A stretch of 13,036 nucleotides of DNA from JACMLD01 sp964245425 (lineage in GTDB: Bacteria; Bacteroidota; Bacteroidia; Chitinophagales; Chitinophagaceae). The translations under genes and the position numbers were made by a program. Shown here one piece after another: positions 1 to 6,714 of this stretch. The number at the start of each line of letters is the position of its first letter. The stretch's first letter is position 1. The notes beneath the pieces were generated by a model. It was not told the DNA's origin. It saw only the letters and a program-made list of their open reading frames with translations, and ran no database searches. Location: positions 1-13,036 of the forward strand of contig CAXTMV010000159.1 of NCBI GenBank assembly GCA_964245425.1. Reading direction: 5' to 3'.

Positions 1-422
1 GATAAAAGGAGCGCCGCCCAAAAAGGGCGACCCACCTGCTACCTCTGGCAGCTGTGATAAAAGGAGAGCCGCCCAAAAAGGGCGACCCAGCTTCTACGCC
101 TGGCAGCTGCGATAAAAGGAGCGCCGCCTAAAAAGGGCGACCCAGCTTCTACGCCTGGCAGCTGCGATAAAAGGTGAGCCGCCCAAAAAGGGCGACCCAG
201 CTTCTACGCCTGGCAGCTGCCATAAAAGGTGAGCCGCCCAAAGAGGGTGAACCAGCATCTACGCCTGGCAGCAGCGATAAAAGGTGAGCCGCACTAAAAG
301 GGCGACCAACCTGCTACCTCTCGCAGCTGCGATAAAAGGTGAGCCGCCCTAAAAGGGCGACCCACCTGCTACTGGCTGATGCGATAAAAGGAGCGACGCC
401 CTAAAAGGGCGACCCACCTGCT
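1..422. repeat. Tandem array of eight units, 55-bp period, each with a hairpin
   Basis: Units begin at 1, 56, 111, 166, 221, 276, 331 and 383, each opening with GATAAAAGG (CATAAAAGG in unit 5). Units 1-6 are exactly 55 bp, unit 7 is 52 bp (a 3-bp deletion near 371), and unit 8 fades out at about 422, just before the icd stop codon. Every unit contains CGCCC, a 5-nt A-rich loop, then GGGCG (15-29 in unit 1). Units 3 and 5 keep the stem through wobble pairs, and only unit 6 has a true mismatch. Most units also end in the 8-bp palindrome GCAGCTGC. Because 55 is not a multiple of three, the TAA in each unit falls in every frame in turn, so the array is not a coding repeat. It sits immediately 3' of icd and could fold into serial hairpins at the end of that transcript. 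It probably continues beyond the left edge. This stretch holds no gene. Confidence 0.93.
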
Positions 423-428
423 TGCGCG

Positions 429-1880
429 CTATTGCCCCTGGGCCAGGCTATACGATCTTTTATCGCCCCATTTATTCAGAATTTCAGAAGAACATATTTT
501 GAAATTGCCGCTGAGGCTTACATAGAGGCCAAGAATGTCCTGCTGGTTAAGTCCTTCCCCGTCGAGCGATTCAAACCGCACATTATAAACATTTACCAGG
601 TTGGTATATACAGAGCCGGTTGGCCAAACCTGGGTGCCCCTGTTGCTGATATTAACCAGCTTGAATTTTACACCGGCATGGCGCTGGCATTTTACTGCAA
701 TGGCTTGCGGCTGTTCGTGGCTTTCAATGAACATATCTACGCCAACAATGCTCTCGTCGCCATCGTCTTTCGAATACATCATCGCATTCTGCGCCAGTTT
801 GAAAGGGGTAGGGGTGCCCGGCACATTGGGCAATACCGGCTTGGCATTCATAGCCGGTTTCTTTCCGAAATTATCAATAACGGCGTCTGCAAATTCGGTG
901 GTATTAACGGCTTTTTTTGATTTGTCGCCAAAATCGCCGGTATGTACGCCGCTTTCTAACGTATACAGCAATGCGTTTTCTATAATGCCCGAATTTTCGG
1001 TTAGCCCTACATGTAATAACATGGAAATGCCGCTGAGCAGGAGGGCCGTTGGGTTGGCAATGTTCTTCCCGGCAATATCCGGCGCCGTTCCGTGCACGGC
1101 TTCAAAAATAGAAATATGATCACCGATATTGGCAGAAGGCGCAAAACCCAGTCCGCCCACCAGCCCGGCGCATAGATCCGACACAATATCGCCTTGCAGG
1201 TTCGTCAGTACCACCACATCGAACAGGTCGGGGCGGGTTACCAGCTTCATACAAAGATCATCCACTATAATATCATCGGCTTTCAGATCCGGGAATTCCT
1301 TGGCTACTTCATAAAAACATTCCAGGAAAAGGCCATCGGTCAGTTTCATGATATTAGCTTTGTGACCGCAGCTGATGCGACGCGCTTTTTTTTGCTGGGC
1401 CATTTCAAAAGCATAACGGATCACCTGCATGCTTCCGGGCCGGGTAATAAAACGCCGGCTAAGCGCCACATCATGGGTGAGCATGTGCTCGATGCCGCCA
1501 TAGGTATCTTCAATGTTTTCCCGAACGATGGTAATATCGATGGGAATGCCTGCCTTGCTGAATACAGTATCTACCCCGTGCAGGGTCTGGAACACCCGTT
1601 TGTTGGCAAAGGTATTCCATGTTTTACGAGCGGTCACATTGATGCTCTTTACGCCTTTGCCCTTGGGGGTTTCCATGGGTCCTTTAAAAAGAAGCCCCAG
1701 CGATTCAATGGCCTGCTGCGCTTCGGGTGTCATGCCATTTGAAAAGCCTTTGTCGAACACCCATTTGCCCATATCTATGAATTCATAGTCGAGCGGCACC
1801 TGATTGGCCGAAAATATCTTTAAAACGGCGGCCATAATTTCCGGCCCAATCCCGTCTCCGTTAGCGACTGCAATTTTCAT
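429..1880 (-). CDS. icd: Isocitrate dehydrogenase, long form with C-terminal extension
   Basis: This 483-residue cytoplasmic enzyme oxidatively decarboxylates isocitrate to 2-oxoglutarate in the TCA cycle. It starts MKIAVANGDGIGPEI, the N-terminal motif of the isocitrate/isopropylmalate dehydrogenase family. By alignment with E. coli Icd, the substrate residues are S79, N81, R85, R95 and R120, the catalytic pair is Y127 and K174, and the metal aspartates are D207 or D208, D231 and D235. The catalytic core ends near residue 340. About 140 further residues form the C-terminal domain found in the Rickettsia/Thermus-like long bacterial forms, so the length fits that group. Such proteins are usually annotated NADP-dependent, but the cofactor loop reads HGTAPDIAG with D268, I269 and A275, the combination seen in NAD-dependent enzymes. 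The ATG at 1880 begins directly at the conserved N-terminus. The gene is transcribed away from apaG and ends 7 bp from the tandem array. Confidence 0.96.
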   Translation of the reverse strand: MKIAVANGDGIGPEIMAAVLKIFSANQVPLDYEFIDMGKWVFDKGFSNGMTPEAQQAIESLGLLFKGPMETPKGKGVKSINVTARKTWNTFANKRVFQTLHGVDTVFSKAGIPIDITIVRENIEDTYGGIEHMLTHDVALSRRFITRPGSMQVIRYAFEMAQQKKARRISCGHKANIMKLTDGLFLECFYEVAKEFPDLKADDIIVDDLCMKLVTRPDLFDVVVLTNLQGDIVSDLCAGLVGGLGFAPSANIGDHISIFEAVHGTAPDIAGKNIANPTALLLSGISMLLHVGLTENSGIIENALLYTLESGVHTGDFGDKSKKAVNTTEFADAVIDNFGKKPAMNAKPVLPNVPGTPTPFKLAQNAMMYSKDDGDESIVGVDMFIESHEQPQAIAVKCQRHAGVKFKLVNISNRGTQVWPTGSVYTNLVNVYNVRFESLDGEGLNQQDILGLYVSLSGNFKICSSEILNKWGDKRSYSLAQGQ

Positions 1881-2014
1881 TTGTTATATTTTTGTGGGTC
1901 AGTTTGATTCAGCCTTTTCCAGCCATCCCCGTTGTACGCAAAGGGTAGAAAGTGATTTTTTTCGGCTACCTGTACGGCCATTTAAAACAGGGCTCAAAGG
2001 TCTTTTGAACGGCT

Positions 2015-2022
2015 CAAATATA
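2015..2022 (-). promoter_or_regulatory. Possible -7 box for icd
   Basis: Read on the minus strand this is TATATTTG, an exact match to the Bacteroidota -7 consensus TAnnTTTG. It would leave a leader of roughly 130 nt before the icd start at 1880. No convincing TTTG -33 element lies about 20 bp upstream, so the call rests on the -7 match alone. Confidence 0.35.
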
Positions 2023-2086
2023 AGCGTACTGCCCGGCATTTTTGCCAGCGGCCAAACAAAAGTTAGCCGCTCCGGCGGTTTTTTTG

Positions 2087-2094
2087 TATCTTTC
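2087..2094 (+). promoter_or_regulatory. Possible -7 box for apaG
   Basis: TATCTTTC differs at one position from TAnnTTTG, and TTAG at 2063-2066 lies 20 bp upstream in the -33 position. It sits 18 bp before the preferred apaG start, a short leader like those of the other genes here. A small hairpin (CCGC, TCCG loop, GCGG, then seven T, 2067-2085) overlaps the spacer and may be chance. The divergent gap 1881-2112 otherwise shows no gene. Confidence 0.35.
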
Positions 2095-2112
2095 AGCTGC
2101 AAACAAATGCTC

Positions 2113-2499
2113 ATGGTCTCCAAAGTTTCAGAAGGTATTGAAATCAGCGTAGAAACTTTCTACCAGCCAGACTATTCCAACCCGTTGCAGTCTGAGTTCA
2201 TGTTTGCGTATCGCATATCAATTGAAAATAAAAACAGCTTTCCCGTAAAACTTCACCGGCGTCACTGGCAGATTTTCGACAGCAACGGCCAGAATCGCGA
2301 AGTAGATGGCGAAGGCGTGGTAGGTGTGCAGCCTACGCTTAATCCCGGCGAAAAATACCAGTATGTCAGCGGCTGTAACCTGCGCACCGAAATGGGCCGT
2401 ATGGCTGGCTCTTACCAGATGGAGAACCTGGTCAGCCGCAAAATCTTTGATGTAACCATCCCCTCCTTCGAAATGGTTGTTCCGTTCAAGAACAATTAA
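2113..2499 (+). CDS. apaG: ApaG domain protein (Co2+/Mg2+ efflux-type annotation)
   Basis: The 128-residue product is a single ApaG domain, a fibronectin-III-like beta sandwich. It begins MVSKVSEGIEISVETF and carries the hallmark GEGVVGVQP near residues 64-72, the conserved glycine-rich motif of the family, followed by the SGCNLRTEMG segment. ApaG proteins are usually about 125 residues. They are often labelled Co2+/Mg2+ efflux proteins from Salmonella CorD genetics, but the biochemical role is unsettled. The open frame runs upstream to 1804, but that part overlaps the icd start and does not resemble ApaG. The start is therefore placed at the second of two nearby ATG codons (2107 and 2113), where known family members begin; 2107 would add two residues. 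It lies upstream of mfd on the same strand, but mfd has its own -7 box. Confidence 0.93.
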   Translation: MVSKVSEGIEISVETFYQPDYSNPLQSEFMFAYRISIENKNSFPVKLHRRHWQIFDSNGQNREVDGEGVVGVQPTLNPGEKYQYVSGCNLRTEMGRMAGSYQMENLVSRKIFDVTIPSFEMVVPFKNN

Positions 2500-2501
2500 G
2501 T

Positions 2502-2607
2502 AATGTGCTAATGTGCTAAAAGTGACAAATGTGCTAATGCATTTGCTTCCACATTATTATGCTTCCGTTGCTGCGCACAGGCCACATTTGTCACATTAGC
2601 ATATTTG
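2502..2607. repeat. Long imperfect inverted repeat built of AATGTGCT phrases
   Basis: The left arm 2514-2533 (TGCTAAAAGTGACAAATGTG) pairs with the right arm 2583-2601. The 12-bp core GTGACAAATGTG is perfect, TGCTAA pairs beyond it, and a small bulge lies between. The left side is an 8-bp-period array: AATGTGCT occurs at 2502, 2510 and 2528. The right side, read on the minus strand, has the same rhythm (AATATGCT, AATGTGAC, AAATGTGG). It lies between apaG and mfd, and its right arm adjoins the mfd -7 box. There is no U-tract, so it is not a classical terminator. Confidence 0.8.
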
Positions 2608-2614
2608 TTCTTCG

Positions 2615-2622
2615 TATCTTTG
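2615..2622 (+). promoter_or_regulatory. -7 box of the mfd promoter
   Basis: TATCTTTG matches TAnnTTTG exactly and lies 8 bp before the ATG at 2631. A TTTG at 2587-2590, inside the right arm of the inverted repeat, is the best -33 candidate, although its 24-bp spacer is slightly long. The box lies inside the longer open frame that begins at 2559, which argues for translation starting at 2631. Confidence 0.6.
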
Positions 2623-2630
2623 CAGCCTTT

Positions 2631-5600
2631 ATGAATTTGAATGTGTTGCTGGATAGGTTTGGTAAAGACCCCCGCGTTTTTTCTATAGCGGACAGGATCA
2701 CCATGTCGGCACCACAACAACTCTTTCTTAAAAACCTGCATGGAAGCGCTTCCCAGTTTGTGGTAGCGGCCGTTTTTCTTCATCCTGCCTGCGCACAGGT
2801 AAATCACCTGGTGGTACTGAATGATGCAGAGGAAGCGGCGTATTTTCACAATACCCTTGAAAGCCTGACCGATGCCCTCGACCTCTTTTACTTTCCCTCT
2901 TCTTTTAAAAACAAAAAGAACTTTCGCCTGCTGAATGCCTCGCACGTGATGCTGCGAACCGAAGCACTCACCAAACTGAGCGGCGGCGGTAATAAAAAAA
3001 TAATCGTTACTTACCCCGAGGCATTGTTTGAGAAAGTAGTGCTGCCCAAAACCATTTCAGCCAATATCATCCGCATTAAGAACGGCGATACACTTGATAC
3101 GCCCCGTTTGCTGGAACAATTTGCCGACTATGGTTTTGTGCGTACCGATTTTGTTTACCAGCCCGGACAGTTTGCCATCCGCGGCGGTATCCTGGATATT
3201 TATTCTTTCGGTAATGAAAAACCTTACCGGATAGAATTGTTCGGCAATGAAGTAGATTCCATCCGTGTTTTTGACCCTGAAACACAGTTAAGCGAAAGAA
3301 AATTATTGCAGGTAAGCATTATACCCAATGTGGAGACCCAGTTTGAAGATGGCGATAAGGTATCCCTGCTGGAATTTTTACCGGACAATACCGCGGTCTG
3401 GTTGCAGGACTGGGGGGTGATTGAGGAAAAGATACGGGTGCAGGAAGAGGATCTCCATTTCTTTCTTGAATTGCAACAGGAGTTGCCGGCAACTAAAAAG
3501 CCGGCCGATGACGACGATGACCTGGTAGAAAAGAGAACAGCACAGGCAACCGACTTTATACAGGCATCCGCCCTTGAAGAGCAACTGCTGCTCCGCCACC
3601 GCCTCGAATTTGGCCACCTGCCTTCGCAGCCAACCTTGCAGGTGGTTGAATTTCATACCAGGGAGCAACCGGCCTTTAACCGTCAATTTGATTTGCTGAT
3701 CAAAGACCTGAAAAGCCGGGAAGCCAATAAATATGATATCTACCTGTTTGCTGAAAATCCCAAACAGCTGGAACGCCTGCATACCATATTCCTCGATCTG
3801 AAGGCGGAAATACAATTAACACCCGTGCCGGTTTCCATTCACCAGGGCTTTATAGACGATGACCTGAAAGTAGTTTGCTATACAGATCACCAGCTGTTTC
3901 AGCGCTACCATAAATACCGGGTAAAACAAGCGTATAACAAAAACAAAGCGCTTACATTAAGAACCCTGCGGGAGCTGCAGCCCGGCGATTATGTAACCCA
4001 TATCGATCATGGCGTGGGCGTGTACAGCGGGTTACAGAAAATTGAGGCCAACGGAAAATGGCAGGAAGCCGTGCGGATTATTTATAAAGACAGTGATATC
4101 CTATATGTCAATATCAACTCTTTGCACAAAATTGCCAAGTTTACAGGCAAAGAAGGTTCTGTGCCAAGGGTAAACAAATTGGGCAGCGATGTATGGAACA
4201 AACTGAAGGAAAAGACCAAGACCAGGGTAAAGGAAATTGCCTTTGATCTCATTAAACTGTATGCGAAGCGGAAGGCCCAGCACGGGTTTGCCCATTTGCC
4301 CGATAACTACATGCAAACGGAACTGGAAGCATCTTTTATATATGAAGACACGCCCGATCAGAGCAAGGCTTCTGCCGACGTAAAAAAAGATATGGAATCA
4401 TCGTCTCCGATGGACAGGCTTGTCTGTGGCGATGTAGGATTTGGCAAAACGGAGATTGCCGTAAGGGCTGCCTTTAAAACCTGTTGCGACAATAAGCAGG
4501 CAGTAATACTGGTGCCAACCACCATCCTTGCTTTCCAGCATTATAAGACATTCAGCGACCGGTTAAAAGATTTTCCGGTAACCGTAGATTACCTCAACCG
4601 CTTTAAATCATCCAAAGAAAAAAAAGAAACCCTCAAGCGACTCGAAGAGGGAAAAATAGATATTATCATCGGCACCCATGCCCTGCTGGGCAAGGAAGTA
4701 AAATTTAAGGAGCTGGGGCTGATGGTGATTGATGAAGAACAGAAATTCGGCGTAGCCGCAAAAGAAAAAATAAAGACGCTCCGCACCAACGTGGATTGTC
4801 TTACACTAACGGCAACACCCATCCCCAGAACCCTGCAGTTCAGCCTAATGGGTGCCCGCGATCTCAGCATCATCAATACACCGCCACCCAACCGGCAACC
4901 GATACAGACCGAAGTGGCGGTATTCAACGAAGATTTTATACGCGATGCCATCTATTACGAAACCGAAAGGGGCGGACAGGTCTTTTTTATTCATAACCGG
5001 GTACACGGACTGGCAGAAATGGCGGGCCTGGTGCAGGGGCTTTGCCCGGATCTGAGCATCGGCTTTGCCCACGGACAACTGGAAGGCCATGAGCTGGAAG
5101 AACGGATACTTGATTTTATTGAACAGAAATACGATGTGCTCATTTGTACCAATATTGTGGAGAGCGGGGTAGACATACCCAATGTGAACACGATAATTAT
5201 CAACAACGCGCACCAGTTTGGATTAAGCGATCTGCACCAGCTGCGCGGGCGCGTAGGCCGCAGTAATAAAAAGGCCTTTTGTTATTTGCTGGCGCCGCCT
5301 GTAAGTACCCTGCCCTCCGACTCACGCAAACGCCTGCAGACACTGGAGCAACACAGTGAACTGGGAAGCGGTTTCCAGATAGCCATGCGCGACCTGGACA
5401 TCCGCGGCGCCGGCAATATGCTGGGTGGAGAACAAAGCGGGTTTATGGCTGAAATAGGATTCGAGATGTACCAGAAAATACTGGATGAGGCCATCCGCGA
5501 ACTGAAACGCACTTCTTTCCGGGAAGTGTTCAAAGAAGAGATACAGCAGCAGGAAGATTTTGTACAGGATTGCACCATTGATACCGATCTGGAGATACTG

Positions 5601-6035
5601 ATACCCGATGGTTATGTAGAGAGTATTACCGAACGTTTATCATTGTATACCCGGCTCGACAATTGTGAAACGGAAACGGATTTGCAGGATTTTCATACTG
5701 AAATGATCGACCGTTTCGGGCCTATTCCCGAACAGGTGGAAGATTTGTTTACAACCGTGCGTTGCCGTAAGCTGGCCGTTGAGCTGGGCTTTGAAAAAAT
5801 GAGCCTGAAAGACGAGACCCTGCGTTGCTATTTTATCAACCGGCCCGATTCGCCTTATTTTGAATCGGATATTTTCAAAAACACCCTCGATTTCTTGCAG
5901 AAGCAAACCAACAAGGCAAAACTGAAACAGGTAGGTAAATTATTTCTGCTGGTGGTAACAGACGTCAAAAGCATGGAGGCAATGCTCTCTTTTTTACAGC
6001 GTATGCATAAGAACGTCCTACTTCAAACCGTTTAA
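2631..6035 (+). CDS. mfd: Transcription-repair coupling factor Mfd
   Basis: Mfd is an ATP-driven DNA translocase that removes RNA polymerase stalled at lesions and recruits UvrA for nucleotide excision repair. The product is 1134 residues, close to the family norm. In order: a UvrB-like N-terminal module (about 1-400) with the PGQFAIRGGILDIYSF segment; an acidic run of five Asp near residue 293; the RNA-polymerase-interacting CarD-like domain around GDYVTHIDHGVGVYSG (from G452); the translocase domains with Walker A GDVGFGKT (600-607), DEEQ (701-704), TATPIPR (727-733) and arginine-finger motif RGRVGR (872-877); and the C-terminal TRCF domain (about 985-1090). An upstream ATG at 2559 would add 24 residues, but these lie in the inverted repeat and promoter and look unrelated to Mfd. 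MNLNVLLDRFG at 2631 fits the family N-terminus. All motifs are intact. Confidence 0.98.
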   Translation: MNLNVLLDRFGKDPRVFSIADRITMSAPQQLFLKNLHGSASQFVVAAVFLHPACAQVNHLVVLNDAEEAAYFHNTLESLTDALDLFYFPSSFKNKKNFRLLNASHVMLRTEALTKLSGGGNKKIIVTYPEALFEKVVLPKTISANIIRIKNGDTLDTPRLLEQFADYGFVRTDFVYQPGQFAIRGGILDIYSFGNEKPYRIELFGNEVDSIRVFDPETQLSERKLLQVSIIPNVETQFEDGDKVSLLEFLPDNTAVWLQDWGVIEEKIRVQEEDLHFFLELQQELPATKKPADDDDDLVEKRTAQATDFIQASALEEQLLLRHRLEFGHLPSQPTLQVVEFHTREQPAFNRQFDLLIKDLKSREANKYDIYLFAENPKQLERLHTIFLDLKAEIQLTPVPVSIHQGFIDDDLKVVCYTDHQLFQRYHKYRVKQAYNKNKALTLRTLRELQPGDYVTHIDHGVGVYSGLQKIEANGKWQEAVRIIYKDSDILYVNINSLHKIAKFTGKEGSVPRVNKLGSDVWNKLKEKTKTRVKEIAFDLIKLYAKRKAQHGFAHLPDNYMQTELEASFIYEDTPDQSKASADVKKDMESSSPMDRLVCGDVGFGKTEIAVRAAFKTCCDNKQAVILVPTTILAFQHYKTFSDRLKDFPVTVDYLNRFKSSKEKKETLKRLEEGKIDIIIGTHALLGKEVKFKELGLMVIDEEQKFGVAAKEKIKTLRTNVDCLTLTATPIPRTLQFSLMGARDLSIINTPPPNRQPIQTEVAVFNEDFIRDAIYYETERGGQVFFIHNRVHGLAEMAGLVQGLCPDLSIGFAHGQLEGHELEERILDFIEQKYDVLICTNIVESGVDIPNVNTIIINNAHQFGLSDLHQLRGRVGRSNKKAFCYLLAPPVSTLPSDSRKRLQTLEQHSELGSGFQIAMRDLDIRGAGNMLGGEQSGFMAEIGFEMYQKILDEAIRELKRTSFREVFKEEIQQQEDFVQDCTIDTDLEILIPDGYVESITERLSLYTRLDNCETETDLQDFHTEMIDRFGPIPEQVEDLFTTVRCRKLAVELGFEKMSLKDETLRCYFINRPDSPYFESDIFKNTLDFLQKQTNKAKLKQVGKLFLLVVTDVKSMEAMLSFLQRMHKNVLLQTV

Positions 6036-6040
6036 AATAA

Positions 6041-6099
6041 TTCGTCGTTCGGGCATTCGCAGTTCGGTTGCTTAGCGGCTTGCGGCAAAAAACGACGAA
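6041..6099. repeat. Inverted repeat between convergent genes, possible two-way terminator
   Basis: TTCGTCGTT (6041-6049) pairs perfectly with AACGACGAA (6091-6099), a 9-bp stem with a 41-nt loop that fills the gap between the ends of mfd (6035) and the GNAT gene (6105). The left side repeats TTCG at 6041, 6048, 6056 and 6063, a 7-8-bp rhythm. Short T-rich tracts follow on either strand but no strong U-run, so termination in both directions is plausible but unproven. Confidence 0.6.
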
Positions 6100-6104
6100 C
6101 TGTT

Positions 6105-6533
6105 TTACAGGTCTTTTTCCATTACATAATGTGGTATGGTTACTTCGGTAAATTCTTCGCCGGCTACGCGGTAGCCCTGTTTTTCATAAAAACCCGAAGC
6201 TGTCTTACGGGCATGCATCAGCAGTTTCCGGTAGCCCATGTCGCGGGCCAGGTTTTCGGCAAAATTCATCAGCGCGCGGCCGATACCCTTGCCCTGTACG
6301 GTGTTCATAACCGCCATCTGGCGCAGGCGAACTGTATTATCGGCCTGCTTTATCAGCATGCAACAACCCAATATGCGGTCATCTTCAAACGCGCCAATCA
6401 ATACCTCCTCTTTTTCTTTTTCCAGTTCTTCAGGAGTAAAGCTAAGCCCCAGTGGTTTTCGTAATATGTCCATGCGAATCTGAACCATTTGCTGGTACTC
6501 CCGGGTTCCATAATCTATAATCTTTAATGCCAT
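6105..6533 (-). CDS. GNAT family N-acetyltransferase (ElaA-like)
   Basis: This 142-residue single-domain protein should transfer an acetyl group from acetyl-CoA to an amine substrate that cannot be told from sequence. The acetyl-CoA pyrophosphate-binding motif A is clear: VQGKGIGRALM, with Q80, G81, G83 and G85, after the strand VRLRQMAV. The C-terminal part, HARKTASGFYEKQGYRVAGEEF (in two parts from H107), resembles ElaA/YjcF-type members, where GFYEKxGY forms motif B. The N-terminus has the MDILRKPLGL segment shared with such proteins. Length is normal for a stand-alone GNAT. It is transcribed alone, converges on mfd and diverges from gldF, so its context gives no substrate hint. The ATG at 6533 begins right at the first predicted strand, and no alternative is needed. 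Confidence 0.9.
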   Translation of the reverse strand: MALKIIDYGTREYQQMVQIRMDILRKPLGLSFTPEELEKEKEEVLIGAFEDDRILGCCMLIKQADNTVRLRQMAVMNTVQGKGIGRALMNFAENLARDMGYRKLLMHARKTASGFYEKQGYRVAGEEFTEVTIPHYVMEKDL

Positions 6534-6560
6534 GCAGTTAGGTTATTAAGTGTACGAGGC

Positions 6561-6586
6561 TGCCCGAATTTACAAATAACCGGGCA
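6561..6586. promoter_or_regulatory. Short dyad upstream of the GNAT gene, possible operator
   Basis: TGCCCG (6561-6566) and CGGGCA (6581-6586) form a perfect 6-bp inverted repeat with a 14-nt spacer. On the minus strand TAAATTCG (6572-6565), one mismatch from TAnnTTTG, overlaps its distal arm about 31 nt before the GNAT start. The arrangement resembles a regulator site over a promoter, but a 6-bp dyad can occur by chance. Confidence 0.25.
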
Positions 6587-6592
6587 ATTTAG

Positions 6593-6665
6593 GGATTTTG
6601 TGATTTACTGATTTTGAGATTTGTTTGGCGCAGGCAAATCACAAAATTCCTAAATCCCGAAATCA
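6593..6665. repeat. Inverted pair of 8-bp-period arrays (GATTT phrase)
   Basis: Four 8-bp units run on the plus strand (GGATTTTG 6593, TGATTTAC 6601, TGATTTTG 6609, AGATTTGT 6617). After a 9-nt centre, four more run in the opposite orientation (plus-strand 6634, 6642, 6650, 6658). The arms 6588-6606 and 6636-6654 pair over 19 bp with one mismatch. The element lies between divergently transcribed genes, so it cannot terminate either of them. Confidence 0.85.
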
Positions 6666-6702
6666 GCGATCCATTAATGGTTTTTCTGTGCATTGAATAC
6701 AT

Positions 6703-6710
6703 TATTTTTG
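6703..6710 (+). promoter_or_regulatory. Possible -7 box for gldF
   Basis: TATTTTTG matches TAnnTTTG exactly but ends only 4 bp before the gldF ATG at 6715. If used, transcription would start at or within a few bases of the start codon. No clear TTTG -33 element is visible, and the T-rich context raises the chance of a random match. Confidence 0.35.
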
Positions 6711-6714
6711 ACGC

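Noticed and set aside
1..422. CRISPR array or integron attC cluster
   Set aside because: Units are contiguous and similar over their whole 55 bp, with no unique spacers and no cas or integrase gene nearby.
457..466. CTTTTATCGC in the icd tail, an inverted copy of the array phrase GCGATAAAAG (381-390)
   Set aside because: It encodes the normal GDKRS segment near the icd C-terminus and is only 10 bp, so chance is sufficient.
601..1742. Plus-strand open frames of 172 and 182 codons
   Set aside because: They lie opposite the intact icd gene and encode no recognisable protein; they are frame shadows.
2067..2085. CCGC-TCCG-GCGG plus seven T as an intrinsic terminator
   Set aside because: The stem is only 4 bp, and it lies in a divergent region with no gene ending upstream on that strand.
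1804..2112. N-terminal extension of ApaG (about 100 residues)
   Set aside because: It overlaps the icd start on the other strand, has no family similarity, and ApaG is complete from 2113.
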